DNA from: Bacteroidota bacterium
Lineage (GTDB): Bacteria > Bacteroidota > Bacteroidia > NS11-12g > UBA9320
Direction of reading: 5' to 3'
DNA length: 64,000 nt
Assembly (NCBI GenBank): GCA_024679565.1
Contig: JAIBDD010000012.1
Span: forward strand, 1 to 64,000
Shown: positions 1-9,363 of the stretch, piece by piece
Layout: each line of letters starts with the position of its first letter
Numbering within the stretch: position 1 is the stretch's first letter
The notes under the pieces: model-generated
The model's database searches: none
What the model saw: the letters and a program-made list of their open reading frames with translations, nothing else
What the model was told of the DNA's origin: nothing
Program-made: the position numbers and the translations under genes

Positions 1-110
1 AACGACATTTAATTAAACTAAGAACAATGCAAAAAAGAAGAAAGCAACACCTGTTGCAAAGATTAAATTTATGACTTAATTTTCACTATCTCTGGTAAAC
101 ATTAGTTTGA

Positions 111-944
111 AGACTTACACTCGTTGCACACACTGCAATAGACCGCTTATGGTTGAATTATTCATCGAACAAATGGGATATACGACTTGGTCGACAACGG
201 ATAAACTGGGGGCAGAACATTGTTTGGAATCCCAATGATTTATTCAATGTATTAAACTACGCTGATTTTGACTACGAAGAACGGCCGGGTTCAGACGCCG
301 TAAAGGTGCAACGCTATTTGAAAAACAACGGCAGTGTCCAGTTTGCGTATAAAATTACCGAAGACTTCAGTGACGCTGTATTTGCCGGGATGTACCGATT
401 CAATAAGAAGAATTACGACTTTCAAGTGTTGGCTGGTAAATATAACCAAGATGTCGCCGTTGGTTTTGGATGGGCTGGTAACATTAAAAATGCAGGATTT
501 AAAGGAGAGTCAACGTTCTTTCAGCCACTTGAAGACAGCCTTAATCAAGTTGTATTGACATCTGTGTCGTGGGACATGTCATTGAGTAATGGGATGTATG
601 TATTGGTTAGCGGCTTGCATAACAGCAACGGAACAAACGATTTAAACAGATTGCTTACGCTTTCTGGATCTGCTGGTGGCCAGCTAGATTTAAAAAACTT
701 AATGCCCAATAAATACAGTCTATTCATCCAAGGGTCTGGCGCAATAAACCCTTTAGTCAATGCAAGTTTAGCTTCCATAATAGCCGTTGATCTAGGAGGC
801 GTTTTTGCCATGCCAACCATATCTATTAGCTTAAAACAAAACCTTGACTTGTCTCTGGTTGGTCAAAGCTTTCTTGGTGTTGTCGACGACAAGGTTTCTG
901 CCCTATCTAACGCTGTTTTTGTACGTTTTAAGTGGAGCTATTAG
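111..944 (+). pseudogene. 5'-truncated outer-membrane porin-like protein (remnant)
   Basis: The frame is open from just after a TGA at 108-110 to a TAG at 942-944. It encodes an aromatic-rich, beta-barrel-like protein with the motif GRQRINWGQNIVWNPNDLFN, which I recognise from Bacteroidota porin-like proteins of about 400 residues. Family-like sequence (AIDRLWLNY) begins upstream of the first possible start, the TTG at 153. No signal peptide or N-terminal barrel strands can be found in frame. Just upstream, another frame (80-112) reads LSLVNISLKTY, which would fit the missing segment, so a frameshift plus loss of the 5' end is likely. The alternative is an assembly error near the window edge. 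The C-terminus is intact, ending in the aromatic FKWSY typical of outer-membrane proteins. Function of the family: outer-membrane channel; here probably non-functional. Confidence 0.6.
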
Positions 945-2542
945 TACTTAAGTATCGATTCGGTAATAAAAAATTTAGAGTCAATCACCAGGGTGACAAT
1001 CAGTTGTTGTGACGAAATACTTTCATCCAGATCAATTGTATTCGTGGTTTTCCCAGATACTTTTTGAAACGTACCAGATTGTAGTACCTGGCCAACAACA
1101 TTTGAAATGAAATAATTCACTTTGTGGGAACCATTTGTGTTTAACTGTACACCTATGTGGTTGTGTGCTGGGTTCGGTAAGATTTTAGTTAGATAAGGAT
1201 TTTGACCATCAATAGGTTTCGAAGAGTTAACCGCGTTTTTTGTTAAGATTACTTCGTAAATGGTTTCATGAGCTTTGGTTGTACCGGTGCTGTTTGAACT
1301 AAAGGGGTTGGTGGATGGACTATAAATCCCACCAACGATATGGCCAATTAATAGGCTATCTGGGTCGTTTGGTTTAAGCAAAATGATTTCAGCATCAGAG
1401 TCCAAAAGGACTTCATTTGCTATAAATTCGGAGCTAGCACCAATTAGGGCAGGCATTTGCTCAGACAATTGAAATTCTTTCATAACTCCAGAACTATTTC
1501 TAGTTAAGCGACTAATGGTGTTAACAAAAGGCACTTTATCGTCTTTAACTAAGGCTGTGTCGTCATAAAAATATTGACTCATGCCACCAAAAAACAACAT
1601 ATGCATGGTGTTGGTAGAACTGTCGAACAACGATGCACGAGCACTATGGTAGTGACTTAAATATTGGTTGAAACTTGTTCTTGGCGAATAGCCACTTGAG
1701 TCAATATCAACAGGGTACAAGAAAGGGAGGTCTGCCGTTGACTGAAACACGCCCGAAGAAATCATCAACCCTTTTGACCCGTCTGGATATATCTGCGGAA
1801 GTAGATTGTAATCTCTTCTTCTCAAATGAACGGGATCATTCATCGCTTTGTAATTGCTGTAATTAAGCGTGTTGTTCTTGTTCATAACATGGAATGTCCG
1901 AATTTCATTTGTGTAACTCTGTACATAGGTGTTGTGTCCCATTGGATTATATCGTCCTGTAAAGTTTTGACCACCTACAAGATATAAAGAGTTGTTGAGG
2001 TGGCTGAGCTGGCCACCACAAACGGCAAATACGGAGTCTTCAATTTGTTTGAAGTTGCCCAATATAGAATTCCCATTAATGACATCGTCAATCAGGTCAG
2101 AAACAATTACAGTAGTCAAATTAGGGTAGGTGATGTGATCTTGTTTTGAGTCGGAGTAACCATATCCACCAATAATGTATAATGTATCCTCAATCTGATG
2201 AAAGTTCATATTTGTTGACTGCAACTGTTCATATAAAGATTTTGGCAATACAGAGATCGGGGCAGACCAGACTTTTTTAGCGGATATGTCAAGCACAAAT
2301 ATGTTGGTATTGTTTTCGCTTTTAGGGAAAGAAGCAAAAGGCTGCCTGGCATGAAGTCCATCTTTGCGGCCACCAATAAGCACCCACTTGTTTCCGTGCT
2401 GTCCAAAAGCGTACGAGTGTAGCCCTGGAAAATTATCAATCGTGATTGGTTTTAACGTTATAGAGTAATCAAAATTATCTTGAGCTGAAACTTGACTAAA
2501 CAGGGTAAAAATAAATCCGAAAAGAATAGTTCGTTTTTTCAT
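941..2542 (-). CDS. Kelch-like beta-propeller protein with T9SS C-terminal sorting domain
   Basis: A 533-residue secreted protein. Residues 1-20 form a signal peptide ending in SAQ. Residues of about 40-440 carry spaced glycine-pair blade motifs (WVLIGGR, LYIIGGYGY, LYLVGGQ, LFFGGM, HIVGGIY) typical of Kelch-type propellers. The last 80 residues or so, starting near ILPNPAHN and ending in ESILKY, resemble a type A T9SS sorting domain, which is cleaved as the protein crosses the outer membrane. It should therefore be surface-attached or released. The ligand is unknown. The gene converges on the porin remnant and the two stop codons overlap by 4 nt. Confidence 0.75.
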   Translation of the reverse strand: MKKRTILFGFIFTLFSQVSAQDNFDYSITLKPITIDNFPGLHSYAFGQHGNKWVLIGGRKDGLHARQPFASFPKSENNTNIFVLDISAKKVWSAPISVLPKSLYEQLQSTNMNFHQIEDTLYIIGGYGYSDSKQDHITYPNLTTVIVSDLIDDVINGNSILGNFKQIEDSVFAVCGGQLSHLNNSLYLVGGQNFTGRYNPMGHNTYVQSYTNEIRTFHVMNKNNTLNYSNYKAMNDPVHLRRRDYNLLPQIYPDGSKGLMISSGVFQSTADLPFLYPVDIDSSGYSPRTSFNQYLSHYHSARASLFDSSTNTMHMLFFGGMSQYFYDDTALVKDDKVPFVNTISRLTRNSSGVMKEFQLSEQMPALIGASSEFIANEVLLDSDAEIILLKPNDPDSLLIGHIVGGIYSPSTNPFSSNSTGTTKAHETIYEVILTKNAVNSSKPIDGQNPYLTKILPNPAHNHIGVQLNTNGSHKVNYFISNVVGQVLQSGTFQKVSGKTTNTIDLDESISSQQLIVTLVIDSKFFITESILKY

Positions 2543-2648
2543 TTGTGTACTTGTATTAACTAAAGTTCAAGTTACAAAAGACAAAACCATATGGCACAAA
2601 AAAGCACATCAATTGTATTGATGTGCTTGTAAAAAAAATTTATACATA

Positions 2649-3737
2649 TTAAGCTTTACCCAGTTGCTTTAACAGCGCATTGTGTGCTTTTAAAGCCCCT
2701 AAAAACGTGGGTTGAGAGTAATATGGAAGGTTGAATTCTTCTGCTGTCTTCTTCACGATATCTGATATACGCTTGTAGTGTATATGACAAATATTAGGGA
2801 ATAAATGGTGTTCAACTTGATAGTTAAGCCCACCAACATACCAAGAAAAAAGTCTGCTCTTTGGAGCAAAGTTCATCGTGGTCATTAATTGGTGAATAGC
2901 CCATTTGTTTTCCATATTGCCTTGATCGTCTGGTAGTGGAAATGACGCATCAGGTGTTACGTGCGCAGGTTGGAAAATTGCGGCAAGGATAAAGCCGGCA
3001 ATCCAATGCATGGCTAAAAACCCAAGAACGATTTGCCACCAAGCAAGTGGAACGAAAATCAACGGAATAACCAAGAACAACACATAGTAAATTGATTTTA
3101 CGATAATCAATTCGGATAACAATCTAGCATAGCTTTTCTTTTGCGTTTTGATTAGGTCTTTCTTCTTGTACCGGTTTAACTGGTTAAAGTCCTTAACGGT
3201 AGCCCACATGATAGTCATTAGACCATAGAAAAACCAAGCATAGATAAATTGGTATTTCTGAATTTTCATGTGCTTTTTGTGCGGCGAAAACCGAAGGATT
3301 GGAATGGATTCTAAATCTTCATCCATGTGATCCACATTTGTGAAAGAATGGTGTAATACGTTATGCTGTATTTTCCAGTTCACACTAGAACCTCCAACAA
3401 ACCATATAACTTGGCCAATGATGGTGTTAATCTGTCTGTTTTTAGAATAAGCCCCATGATTGGCATCATGCATAATTGACAAACCGATGCCTGCCATTCC
3501 AAAGCCCATAAGCGCCCAACAAGCATATATTAACCATATGTTGGTAAACACTCCTGTTACCATTAAGAAATAGGGAACGAAGTAAATTGATAGCATGGCT
3601 ATTGTTTTAAAAACCATACTAGCATTTGCATGTTTAGAGATGCCTTTCTCTTTAAAGTATTCGTGAACCCTCTTGCGGGCTGTGTTGTAAAAGTCCCCGG
3701 CAGATGGTCGTGGAAATTGTACTGTTTTTAAACTCAT
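2649..3737 (-). CDS. Membrane fatty-acid desaturase (acyl-CoA / front-end type)
   Basis: A 362-residue integral membrane di-iron desaturase. The three histidine boxes are visible: HDANH at about 90-94, HNVLHH at 125-130 and QVEHH at 307-311. Four or so hydrophobic segments lie between them. The third box starts with Gln, the signature of front-end (delta-5/6-like) and linoleoyl-CoA-type desaturases, but no cytochrome b5 domain is fused, so a separate electron donor is needed. It inserts cis double bonds in acyl chains and would tune membrane fluidity. The gene stands alone, divergent from the following barrel-protein gene, with a -7 box 46 nt upstream of its ATG. Regiospecificity cannot be read from sequence. 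Confidence 0.85.
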   Translation of the reverse strand: MSLKTVQFPRPSAGDFYNTARKRVHEYFKEKGISKHANASMVFKTIAMLSIYFVPYFLMVTGVFTNIWLIYACWALMGFGMAGIGLSIMHDANHGAYSKNRQINTIIGQVIWFVGGSSVNWKIQHNVLHHSFTNVDHMDEDLESIPILRFSPHKKHMKIQKYQFIYAWFFYGLMTIMWATVKDFNQLNRYKKKDLIKTQKKSYARLLSELIIVKSIYYVLFLVIPLIFVPLAWWQIVLGFLAMHWIAGFILAAIFQPAHVTPDASFPLPDDQGNMENKWAIHQLMTTMNFAPKSRLFSWYVGGLNYQVEHHLFPNICHIHYKRISDIVKKTAEEFNLPYYSQPTFLGALKAHNALLKQLGKA

Positions 3738-3783
3738 AAACTATTTGATTATTGACAAAGTCAAACCCTGTTTTAACCTAGCG

Positions 3784-3791
3784 CAAAGGTA
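3784..3791 (-). promoter_or_regulatory. -7 promoter element (TACCTTTG) for the desaturase gene
   Basis: An exact match to the Bacteroidota -7 consensus TAnnTTTG on the minus strand, leaving a leader of about 40 nt before the ATG at 3737. I could not find a clear -33 TTG at the usual distance. Confidence 0.5.
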
Positions 3792-3869
3792 AGTAAAAAG
3801 CCTATAGTAATTTTTGTGACATTTGTCGAACAATAGTAGGGTCTGAAGTGTTGTTTTTCTTTTGAAGAA

Positions 3870-3877
3870 TACATTTG
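3870..3877 (+). promoter_or_regulatory. -7 promoter element (TACATTTG), probable leaderless start
   Basis: An exact TAnnTTTG ending 4 nt before the ATG at 3882. A TTG at 3851-3853 lies 16 nt upstream and could serve as the -33 element. Transcription would begin at or next to the start codon. Confidence 0.6.
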
Positions 3878-3881
3878 TTAA

Positions 3882-6662
3882 ATGAGACCACAGAACCTAA
3901 TTACCCTTTGTCTATTTGCTTTGCTGTTTGTTCTAATATCAAACACCGCAATCGGCCAAAATGTTCAAGTAACCGGCAAGATTTTAGACGGTAAAAACAA
4001 ATCAGCCGTTGATTATGCCAGCGTCGTTTTGTTAAAATCTGCTGACAGCAGCTCCGCAGGATTTGGTTTTACAGAGGACAATGGAAGCTACGTTTTTAAA
4101 AACATACAATCAGGCGAATACGTGTTACAGGTATTTCATGCCGGTTATAGCTTGGTCACCAAAAACGTAACAGTTCAAAATGCTGATGTTACTTTAGCCG
4201 CGATATATCTAGAGGCATCGAGTGAAATGTTGTCAACTGCGTTAATCGAAGCCAAGGCAATACCTATGGTAATCCGTGGAGACACTTTGGTGTATAACCC
4301 GAATGCGTTTAAAACTAAGAACAATGCTACCGTCGAGGATCTTTTGAAAAAGCTTCCTGGCGTGCAAGTGGCAAAAGATGGTAAGGTTACCGCACAAGGG
4401 GAACAGGTAATCAAAGTGTTGGTTAATGGAAAAGAGTTTTTTGGCAACGATCCAACTAAAGCTACACAAAACATTGATGCAGAATCTTTAGAGAAAGTTG
4501 AAATCTTAGATAAGAAATCTGATGATGCAGAGTTTTCTGGCGTGGATGACGGTAATAGAGAAAAGGTAATCAACCTTGTACTAAAAAAAGACGCCAATAA
4601 AGGTTATTTCGGTAAGCTCGAAGTTGGTGGGGGTACAGAAGATACCTATCTCGCGAAAGGAACCGTCAATTATTTTAAAGATGAAAATCAAATAACGGCC
4701 ATAGGTAATTTAAATAACCTGAATCAGAATGGCTTTGATTGGCGAGAGTATTATCAAATGTTGAATGGCGCAGGAGGGATAAACTTAGGGCAGCGTACGT
4801 TTTGGTATAACCAAAATGAATGGCTTGGTAGTACCGATAAGGGTAGACAAGAAAACGGTGTTCTAGGAACTAATGCACATTTAAAAATCAGCGAGAAGTC
4901 GTCAATTGACGCTAGCTATTTTTTAATGAACCGCTCTAATAGTCTTATTTCAACTACACAAGCAGAAAACTACCTACCAGACGCTGTTATACTAAGTAAT
5001 TCGTCTTACGACGCCAATAGTACAAACGGGCAGCACAAGGGGATCTTTAAATACACGTGGAAACCAGATACATTGAACTGGATAGAAATTGGCGCAGAGG
5101 GTGATTTTTCAAAAGGGTCTAATCGGGCCATAAGTCTTTCGGAAAACCGAACGTCATTAAATGAAGGAGGTTTTCTAAATACGTCTATGTCGCGGGTGGA
5201 TAAAGCACAGTTCAATAACAATATTAAGTCGCGCGTAATTTGGCGGCACAAGTTGAAAGACTCCAAAAATTCTTTTAATGTGGAGTTTGGCACTGAGATG
5301 AATAATGCTGGTGATACATCAGAATGGGTGTCTGGATATTCCCTAAACGAAACTCAGTTTTCACCTAATCTCCCTTTTCAATTTAGGGATGCAATTTCTG
5401 GGTCAGGAACCATATTGTTTGGACGTTACAAGATGAATTTCGGTCTAGATAGCTTTAGTAATATAAGCATCGGTTTAAGCAACAAGATGACCATTGGTGA
5501 TTTTAACATGCAACGGCTTGACCTAGGTAATGATTCTACGTTTAAAAATCAAAGTCCAACCATTGATACCAGATATCGCGTATCGAAGGCTAAAGTAGGT
5601 TTTTCGAGAAATGGAAGAAAGAAAAAGGGTTGGTATACAAGTGTAGCGGTTGGTTTAATTAATATCGATGTTGATAGAGAATTAACCGAAGCAGGCGACC
5701 AACGTTTTCAGGAAAACTATTTAATGCCTTCTTTAGAGTTTTACATCGGCCATTCAAAGCGAAACAAACACAGGTTTGGAACATGGTTTGGAACTAGCGA
5801 ACAATTCCCAGGCTCTAATCAAATCAACCCTATTGCAAATATTCAAAACCCTATCTATACCATCCAAGGTGACTTCAACCTCGACCCATATGTAAAGTAT
5901 AGTTGGGGGGCTAATTACAACAAACAGAATCGATCGAAGAATCGCTACTTTTCTGTAAACACAAACCATAACTTTACGCCTAATGCTGTAATGACCTCTC
6001 AAATTAGAGACACAAATAATGTGAGCTTTACAACTTACGAAAACAGAAAAAACACCTTGTGGAATGGCATTAACTTATACTACAGCTTTGTGGTGCCTAA
6101 GTTAAACATGGAAGTTGGGTTAAGTGCAGGGGCAAACAACTATCAGTTTTATACAGAATTAAATAACGAATTGTATAAAAACAGTCGTTTTACTATGTCA
6201 CCAGGTATTGATGTATCATTTGAGTTTGACGATTTAGAATTAAACTTGGAGTACGAGCCGAATTACAATCTTCAGACCGCTGGCTTTGTTTCAGCAAATC
6301 CGAGTTATTGGTCACATAATTTTGTTACCGAAGTGGTTTACGACGTAACAGACAGAATCCAAGTGTCAAGTGAATTTGATGTATTCTATTTTGAAGGACA
6401 ACAAGTTGGACAAAAACAACTGATCTCATTGCTCAACGCAGAGATTAATTGGACCCTAGATTCTATGCAAAAATGGACTTTAGGGCTTATTGGCTACGAT
6501 ATACTTAACCAAAATCAGAACATAGATAGAAACTTTTTTGGAAACTCATTCTCAGAGACACGACAGAATGCCATCACTCAGTTTTTTATGTTTAGTGCAA
6601 AGTATAGCATTCGTAAAGGGAAGAAAAAACAAGCTGCTAGAAGACGTCATTGGGGACACTAA
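3882..6662 (+). CDS. Outer-membrane beta-barrel protein with N-terminal carboxypeptidase-regulatory-like domain
   Basis: A 926-residue protein. Residues 1-26 are a signal peptide (ending IGQ). Residues of about 28-115 form a beta-sandwich of the carboxypeptidase-regulatory-like type (GKILDGKNKSAVDYASVVL). Residues of about 125-235 are plug-like, including LKKLPGVQVAKDGKVTAQGE and VLVNGKEFFGNDPTKA, typical of the outer-membrane-protein-beta-barrel family related to TonB-dependent receptors. The rest is alternating aromatic strands, with a basic C-terminal tail instead of a terminal aromatic residue. No SusD partner or TonB box is obvious, so the substrate is unknown. The gene is monocistronic and converges on the next gene with 4 nt between stops. 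Confidence 0.8.
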   Translation: MRPQNLITLCLFALLFVLISNTAIGQNVQVTGKILDGKNKSAVDYASVVLLKSADSSSAGFGFTEDNGSYVFKNIQSGEYVLQVFHAGYSLVTKNVTVQNADVTLAAIYLEASSEMLSTALIEAKAIPMVIRGDTLVYNPNAFKTKNNATVEDLLKKLPGVQVAKDGKVTAQGEQVIKVLVNGKEFFGNDPTKATQNIDAESLEKVEILDKKSDDAEFSGVDDGNREKVINLVLKKDANKGYFGKLEVGGGTEDTYLAKGTVNYFKDENQITAIGNLNNLNQNGFDWREYYQMLNGAGGINLGQRTFWYNQNEWLGSTDKGRQENGVLGTNAHLKISEKSSIDASYFLMNRSNSLISTTQAENYLPDAVILSNSSYDANSTNGQHKGIFKYTWKPDTLNWIEIGAEGDFSKGSNRAISLSENRTSLNEGGFLNTSMSRVDKAQFNNNIKSRVIWRHKLKDSKNSFNVEFGTEMNNAGDTSEWVSGYSLNETQFSPNLPFQFRDAISGSGTILFGRYKMNFGLDSFSNISIGLSNKMTIGDFNMQRLDLGNDSTFKNQSPTIDTRYRVSKAKVGFSRNGRKKKGWYTSVAVGLINIDVDRELTEAGDQRFQENYLMPSLEFYIGHSKRNKHRFGTWFGTSEQFPGSNQINPIANIQNPIYTIQGDFNLDPYVKYSWGANYNKQNRSKNRYFSVNTNHNFTPNAVMTSQIRDTNNVSFTTYENRKNTLWNGINLYYSFVVPKLNMEVGLSAGANNYQFYTELNNELYKNSRFTMSPGIDVSFEFDDLELNLEYEPNYNLQTAGFVSANPSYWSHNFVTEVVYDVTDRIQVSSEFDVFYFEGQQVGQKQLISLLNAEINWTLDSMQKWTLGLIGYDILNQNQNIDRNFFGNSFSETRQNAITQFFMFSAKYSIRKGKKKQAARRRHWGH

Positions 6663-6666
6663 ACAC

Positions 6667-8343
6667 CTAATAGTCAAAACGCTGCCCAGCTAGATTCATG
6701 CGCAAACCGGCAATAAATAAACGGGTAGATTGAGCGGGTAAAGGTTGGTCTGAAGTTGATTCACGCAAGATGAATCGAAAATCCAAAAATGTGCGCATAT
6801 AGAGTTGATACGATAAAGTTAAATCAACCAAATGTGTAACCCGTGATACGCCATCGCCAATTTTAATACCAGTCTCTTTGGGTCGATTATTATAGTCCGC
6901 TAAAATGTTGCCACCAAAGTGTGTTGTTTGTCCAACCAAAAGGCTATCTGCTCCATGGCTAATGTTAAAATACTTGGCTACGATATTGATTCGTGGCTTT
7001 GGCTGATAACGGATAATACCCAACATTTCTTTAAAGTTAGCGCCCATTGGATGTGCTAACGGTTGTCCAAAATGAGACCAAGATTGGTCCGTTTTTAGAT
7101 GACTATACACATAGGGGCGGACGATATTGGTTTCGACCTGGAGGTCTAAATTTTTAACATGAGCAACATTTAAGTATTTCAAACCAGCTTGAAACGCCCA
7201 TTTGTTTACCCAACTGCCTGTCCGATTAATGAGTTCATTTTTATGGAATTCATCCAAAACAAACTGGGAATAAAGCGAAAATCCTTTAGCGAAGTTCCAT
7301 TTCGCATCCACACCTATTAAAGAATTGTCGGTACTGTTTAAACTGTGCTCGGCTGCCCGATAAAAGATAATCGGGTTTAGGTATCCAATTTCATACCCTT
7401 GTTGTTGGTTACTGTCGTTTCTAGCAAATACAATGTTTTCGAACACACCCAAATCTAATTTTCCAGGAATAATGTTGAAGTTCAAGTAATGAAAAGCACT
7501 GTATTTTTTTTGCTGTTTAGGCACCCGGTTTGATTCAAAATCGGTCAGCTCCGAAAACAAGTTGATGTAGTTAAATCGCCAAACTTGCGTGTGGAGCTTG
7601 AGAAACAGGTTCTCTTTTCCAATATCGCTCAATATTAAGGATCGATACCCGTTACCAATAAAATTTTTATCGTGACCAAATTGTACCTGAATGAAGTCGG
7701 TCGCTCTGAATGTTATATACCCTTGTGCGTTGAAAAAGTCGTAACCACCATTGCCAAAAGTTTTAATGAAGCCTGTTCCTCTGATAACACCAAGTGAGGC
7801 AATCTCAGACTCCAGATAATCAGGAAAGGTGATTTGATTTTCAGATACAAAAGAGTAGAACCCGATTTTATTCCCTATGCTTCCCCGTAATTCTAACCCC
7901 CTTGTGTTCCGCCAGCCATCGTTAGATGTTGCCAATGCTAATGCTGGATTAACAATAACATTAAAATTAGGTTGATTGACAGAGAAAAAGGAACCTTTGA
8001 ACTGGTAAAAGTTCTTCCATTTTGCTCTGTTTATGTGTAACAACGAAATGTTTTCTGTTGGCAGAATATTCCAATTGTCGTTTTCTAGAATGTTAAAGTT
8101 AAAACCATCCGTTGTCGAATAAAACCTCGATTGAAGATTGCCATGAATAACATTTGGAATTTGACTTCTACGAAATGGTTTAATTGATGTACACAGATTC
8201 AACGTGTCATCACTCATTATAGCATATCGATCAACCAGATGATAAAATTCCTCGTTGAGTGTAAGCAGTGGTTGTTGGCTTTTTGCCACGAGTGTTGTCA
8301 AGGCAAACAACACACAGATATAAAAACGCAGCAATGATTTCAT
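6667..8343 (-). CDS. Wzi-like outer-membrane beta-barrel protein
   Basis: A 558-residue exported protein from the ATG at 8343; the longer frame opening at a TTG (8352) is rejected because a -7 box covers it. The signal peptide is residues 1-22 or so (ending VAKSQ). The body is rich in alternating aromatic strands and includes the segment GHDKNFIGNGYRSLILSD, which resembles Bacteroidota proteins annotated as capsule assembly protein Wzi. In Wzi the barrel anchors surface polysaccharide, but no capsule genes are nearby, so I call only the family. The start sits 20 nt downstream of the acylphosphatase stop and has its own promoter. Confidence 0.6.
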   Translation of the reverse strand: MKSLLRFYICVLFALTTLVAKSQQPLLTLNEEFYHLVDRYAIMSDDTLNLCTSIKPFRRSQIPNVIHGNLQSRFYSTTDGFNFNILENDNWNILPTENISLLHINRAKWKNFYQFKGSFFSVNQPNFNVIVNPALALATSNDGWRNTRGLELRGSIGNKIGFYSFVSENQITFPDYLESEIASLGVIRGTGFIKTFGNGGYDFFNAQGYITFRATDFIQVQFGHDKNFIGNGYRSLILSDIGKENLFLKLHTQVWRFNYINLFSELTDFESNRVPKQQKKYSAFHYLNFNIIPGKLDLGVFENIVFARNDSNQQQGYEIGYLNPIIFYRAAEHSLNSTDNSLIGVDAKWNFAKGFSLYSQFVLDEFHKNELINRTGSWVNKWAFQAGLKYLNVAHVKNLDLQVETNIVRPYVYSHLKTDQSWSHFGQPLAHPMGANFKEMLGIIRYQPKPRINIVAKYFNISHGADSLLVGQTTHFGGNILADYNNRPKETGIKIGDGVSRVTHLVDLTLSYQLYMRTFLDFRFILRESTSDQPLPAQSTRLFIAGLRMNLAGQRFDY

Positions 8344-8349
8344 AAAAGA

Positions 8350-8357
8350 CAAAGATA
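8350..8357 (-). promoter_or_regulatory. -7 promoter element (TATCTTTG), probable leaderless start
   Basis: An exact TAnnTTTG on the minus strand, ending 6 nt before the ATG at 8343. It lies in the short gap after the acylphosphatase gene, giving the Wzi-like gene its own promoter. Confidence 0.55.
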
Positions 8358-8363
8358 TCCCAA

Positions 8364-8639
8364 TTATCGCTTAATGATAAATCCTTCTGGCTGATGACCC
8401 AATTCGACATATTGGGTATGTACATCAGATACATTTGAAAAAGGTGACCCCGACCAACACCATTTTATTAGTTCTTTTAAACCACTATCATCCGATACGG
8501 CATCAATAAATACGTTCCCGTTAGCAAGGTTCTCAATAGACCCAAGTATACCAAGAGCTATACATTTATTTGCTGTATACTTTCTGAAAAACACACCCTG
8601 GACTAATCCTGAAACCGTGATATGGATACGTTGTTTCAT
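8364..8639 (-). CDS. Acylphosphatase
   Basis: A 91-residue protein of the usual acylphosphatase length (EC 3.6.1.7), hydrolysing carboxyl-phosphate bonds in the cytosol. The N-terminal signature GLVQGVFFRKYT carries the phosphate-binding loop and catalytic Arg19. The second signature, GSIENLANGNV, supplies Asn37. The gene begins directly after the recO stop (adjacent bases), so it is probably co-transcribed with and translationally coupled to recO. The E. coli homologue is YccX. Confidence 0.88.
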   Translation of the reverse strand: MKQRIHITVSGLVQGVFFRKYTANKCIALGILGSIENLANGNVFIDAVSDDSGLKELIKWCWSGSPFSNVSDVHTQYVELGHQPEGFIIKR

Positions 8640-9362
8640 TTAAGACAGAACTTCTCGTAGTACTTTGTGTGATTTGATTTTACGACCATGTAAGCCATGA
8701 ATTTCGTAATACAATAGAAGGCGATCTAATAGGTTCCCCCGCACTATTCTCGGGAAATAAATGTCGGTCAAATTGGATGTGGAGGTGTGTAGCATCTGCC
8801 ATAAAGACTTACTCATTTCTTGGCTCAAACAGTTAATGTGTTCATAAGCTTGGTCAATAAACAACCCTTCGTTAAGATTAAAAACTTGGTTTTCGTTGTA
8901 CTGACCTTTTGGGTAAAAACCTAGATACCGAGTAAGGTGTACTAAAAAGTAAATAGGGTAATTGCCGATTCGCTCATCTTCTAAATCTAACATCTGAATA
9001 AACTGCTCAAGAAAAAGAAAAAGGTCTTCATTTTGTTCTTCTTCAGGTATGGTGGCGTTAATAATCTCCGCGATAAACAACGCAACGCTATTTTTTAATA
9101 TGTCAAAATGAATGGTTTGTAATCCAGGGCTACACCGCAACTCTTTTATTTGTTGAATACCGGTATTGTCTTTTTTGTAAAAAACCAAATCAACGAGGCT
9201 TAAAGGCATGATATGCGAAGGCCTAATCGCTCCTTTTTGATTGCGTACACCATGTAGCATAAAGCTTTGAGAGCCGTAATCTTGAGTATATATATGACTG
9301 ATTACGCTGTTGTCTTTAAAATTTGTGTTTCTAACAACAATGCCTCGCGTTTTTGTCAGCAT
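8640..9362 (-). CDS. recO: DNA repair protein RecO
   Basis: A 240-residue protein with the RecO layout. The N-terminal OB fold (residues of about 1-80) starts MLTKTRGIVVRNTNFKDNSV and continues through IYTQDYGSQSFMLHGVR. A helical C-terminal domain follows (YFLVHLTRYLGFYP). RecO anneals SSB-coated single strands and, with RecR, loads RecA in the RecFOR recombinational repair route. The four-Cys zinc site of some RecO proteins is absent, as is common in this phylum. The gene begins 1 nt after porZ, in the order porZ-recO-acylphosphatase, and is likely co-transcribed. Confidence 0.9.
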   Translation of the reverse strand: MLTKTRGIVVRNTNFKDNSVISHIYTQDYGSQSFMLHGVRNQKGAIRPSHIMPLSLVDLVFYKKDNTGIQQIKELRCSPGLQTIHFDILKNSVALFIAEIINATIPEEEQNEDLFLFLEQFIQMLDLEDERIGNYPIYFLVHLTRYLGFYPKGQYNENQVFNLNEGLFIDQAYEHINCLSQEMSKSLWQMLHTSTSNLTDIYFPRIVRGNLLDRLLLYYEIHGLHGRKIKSHKVLREVLS

Positions 9363-9363
9363 A

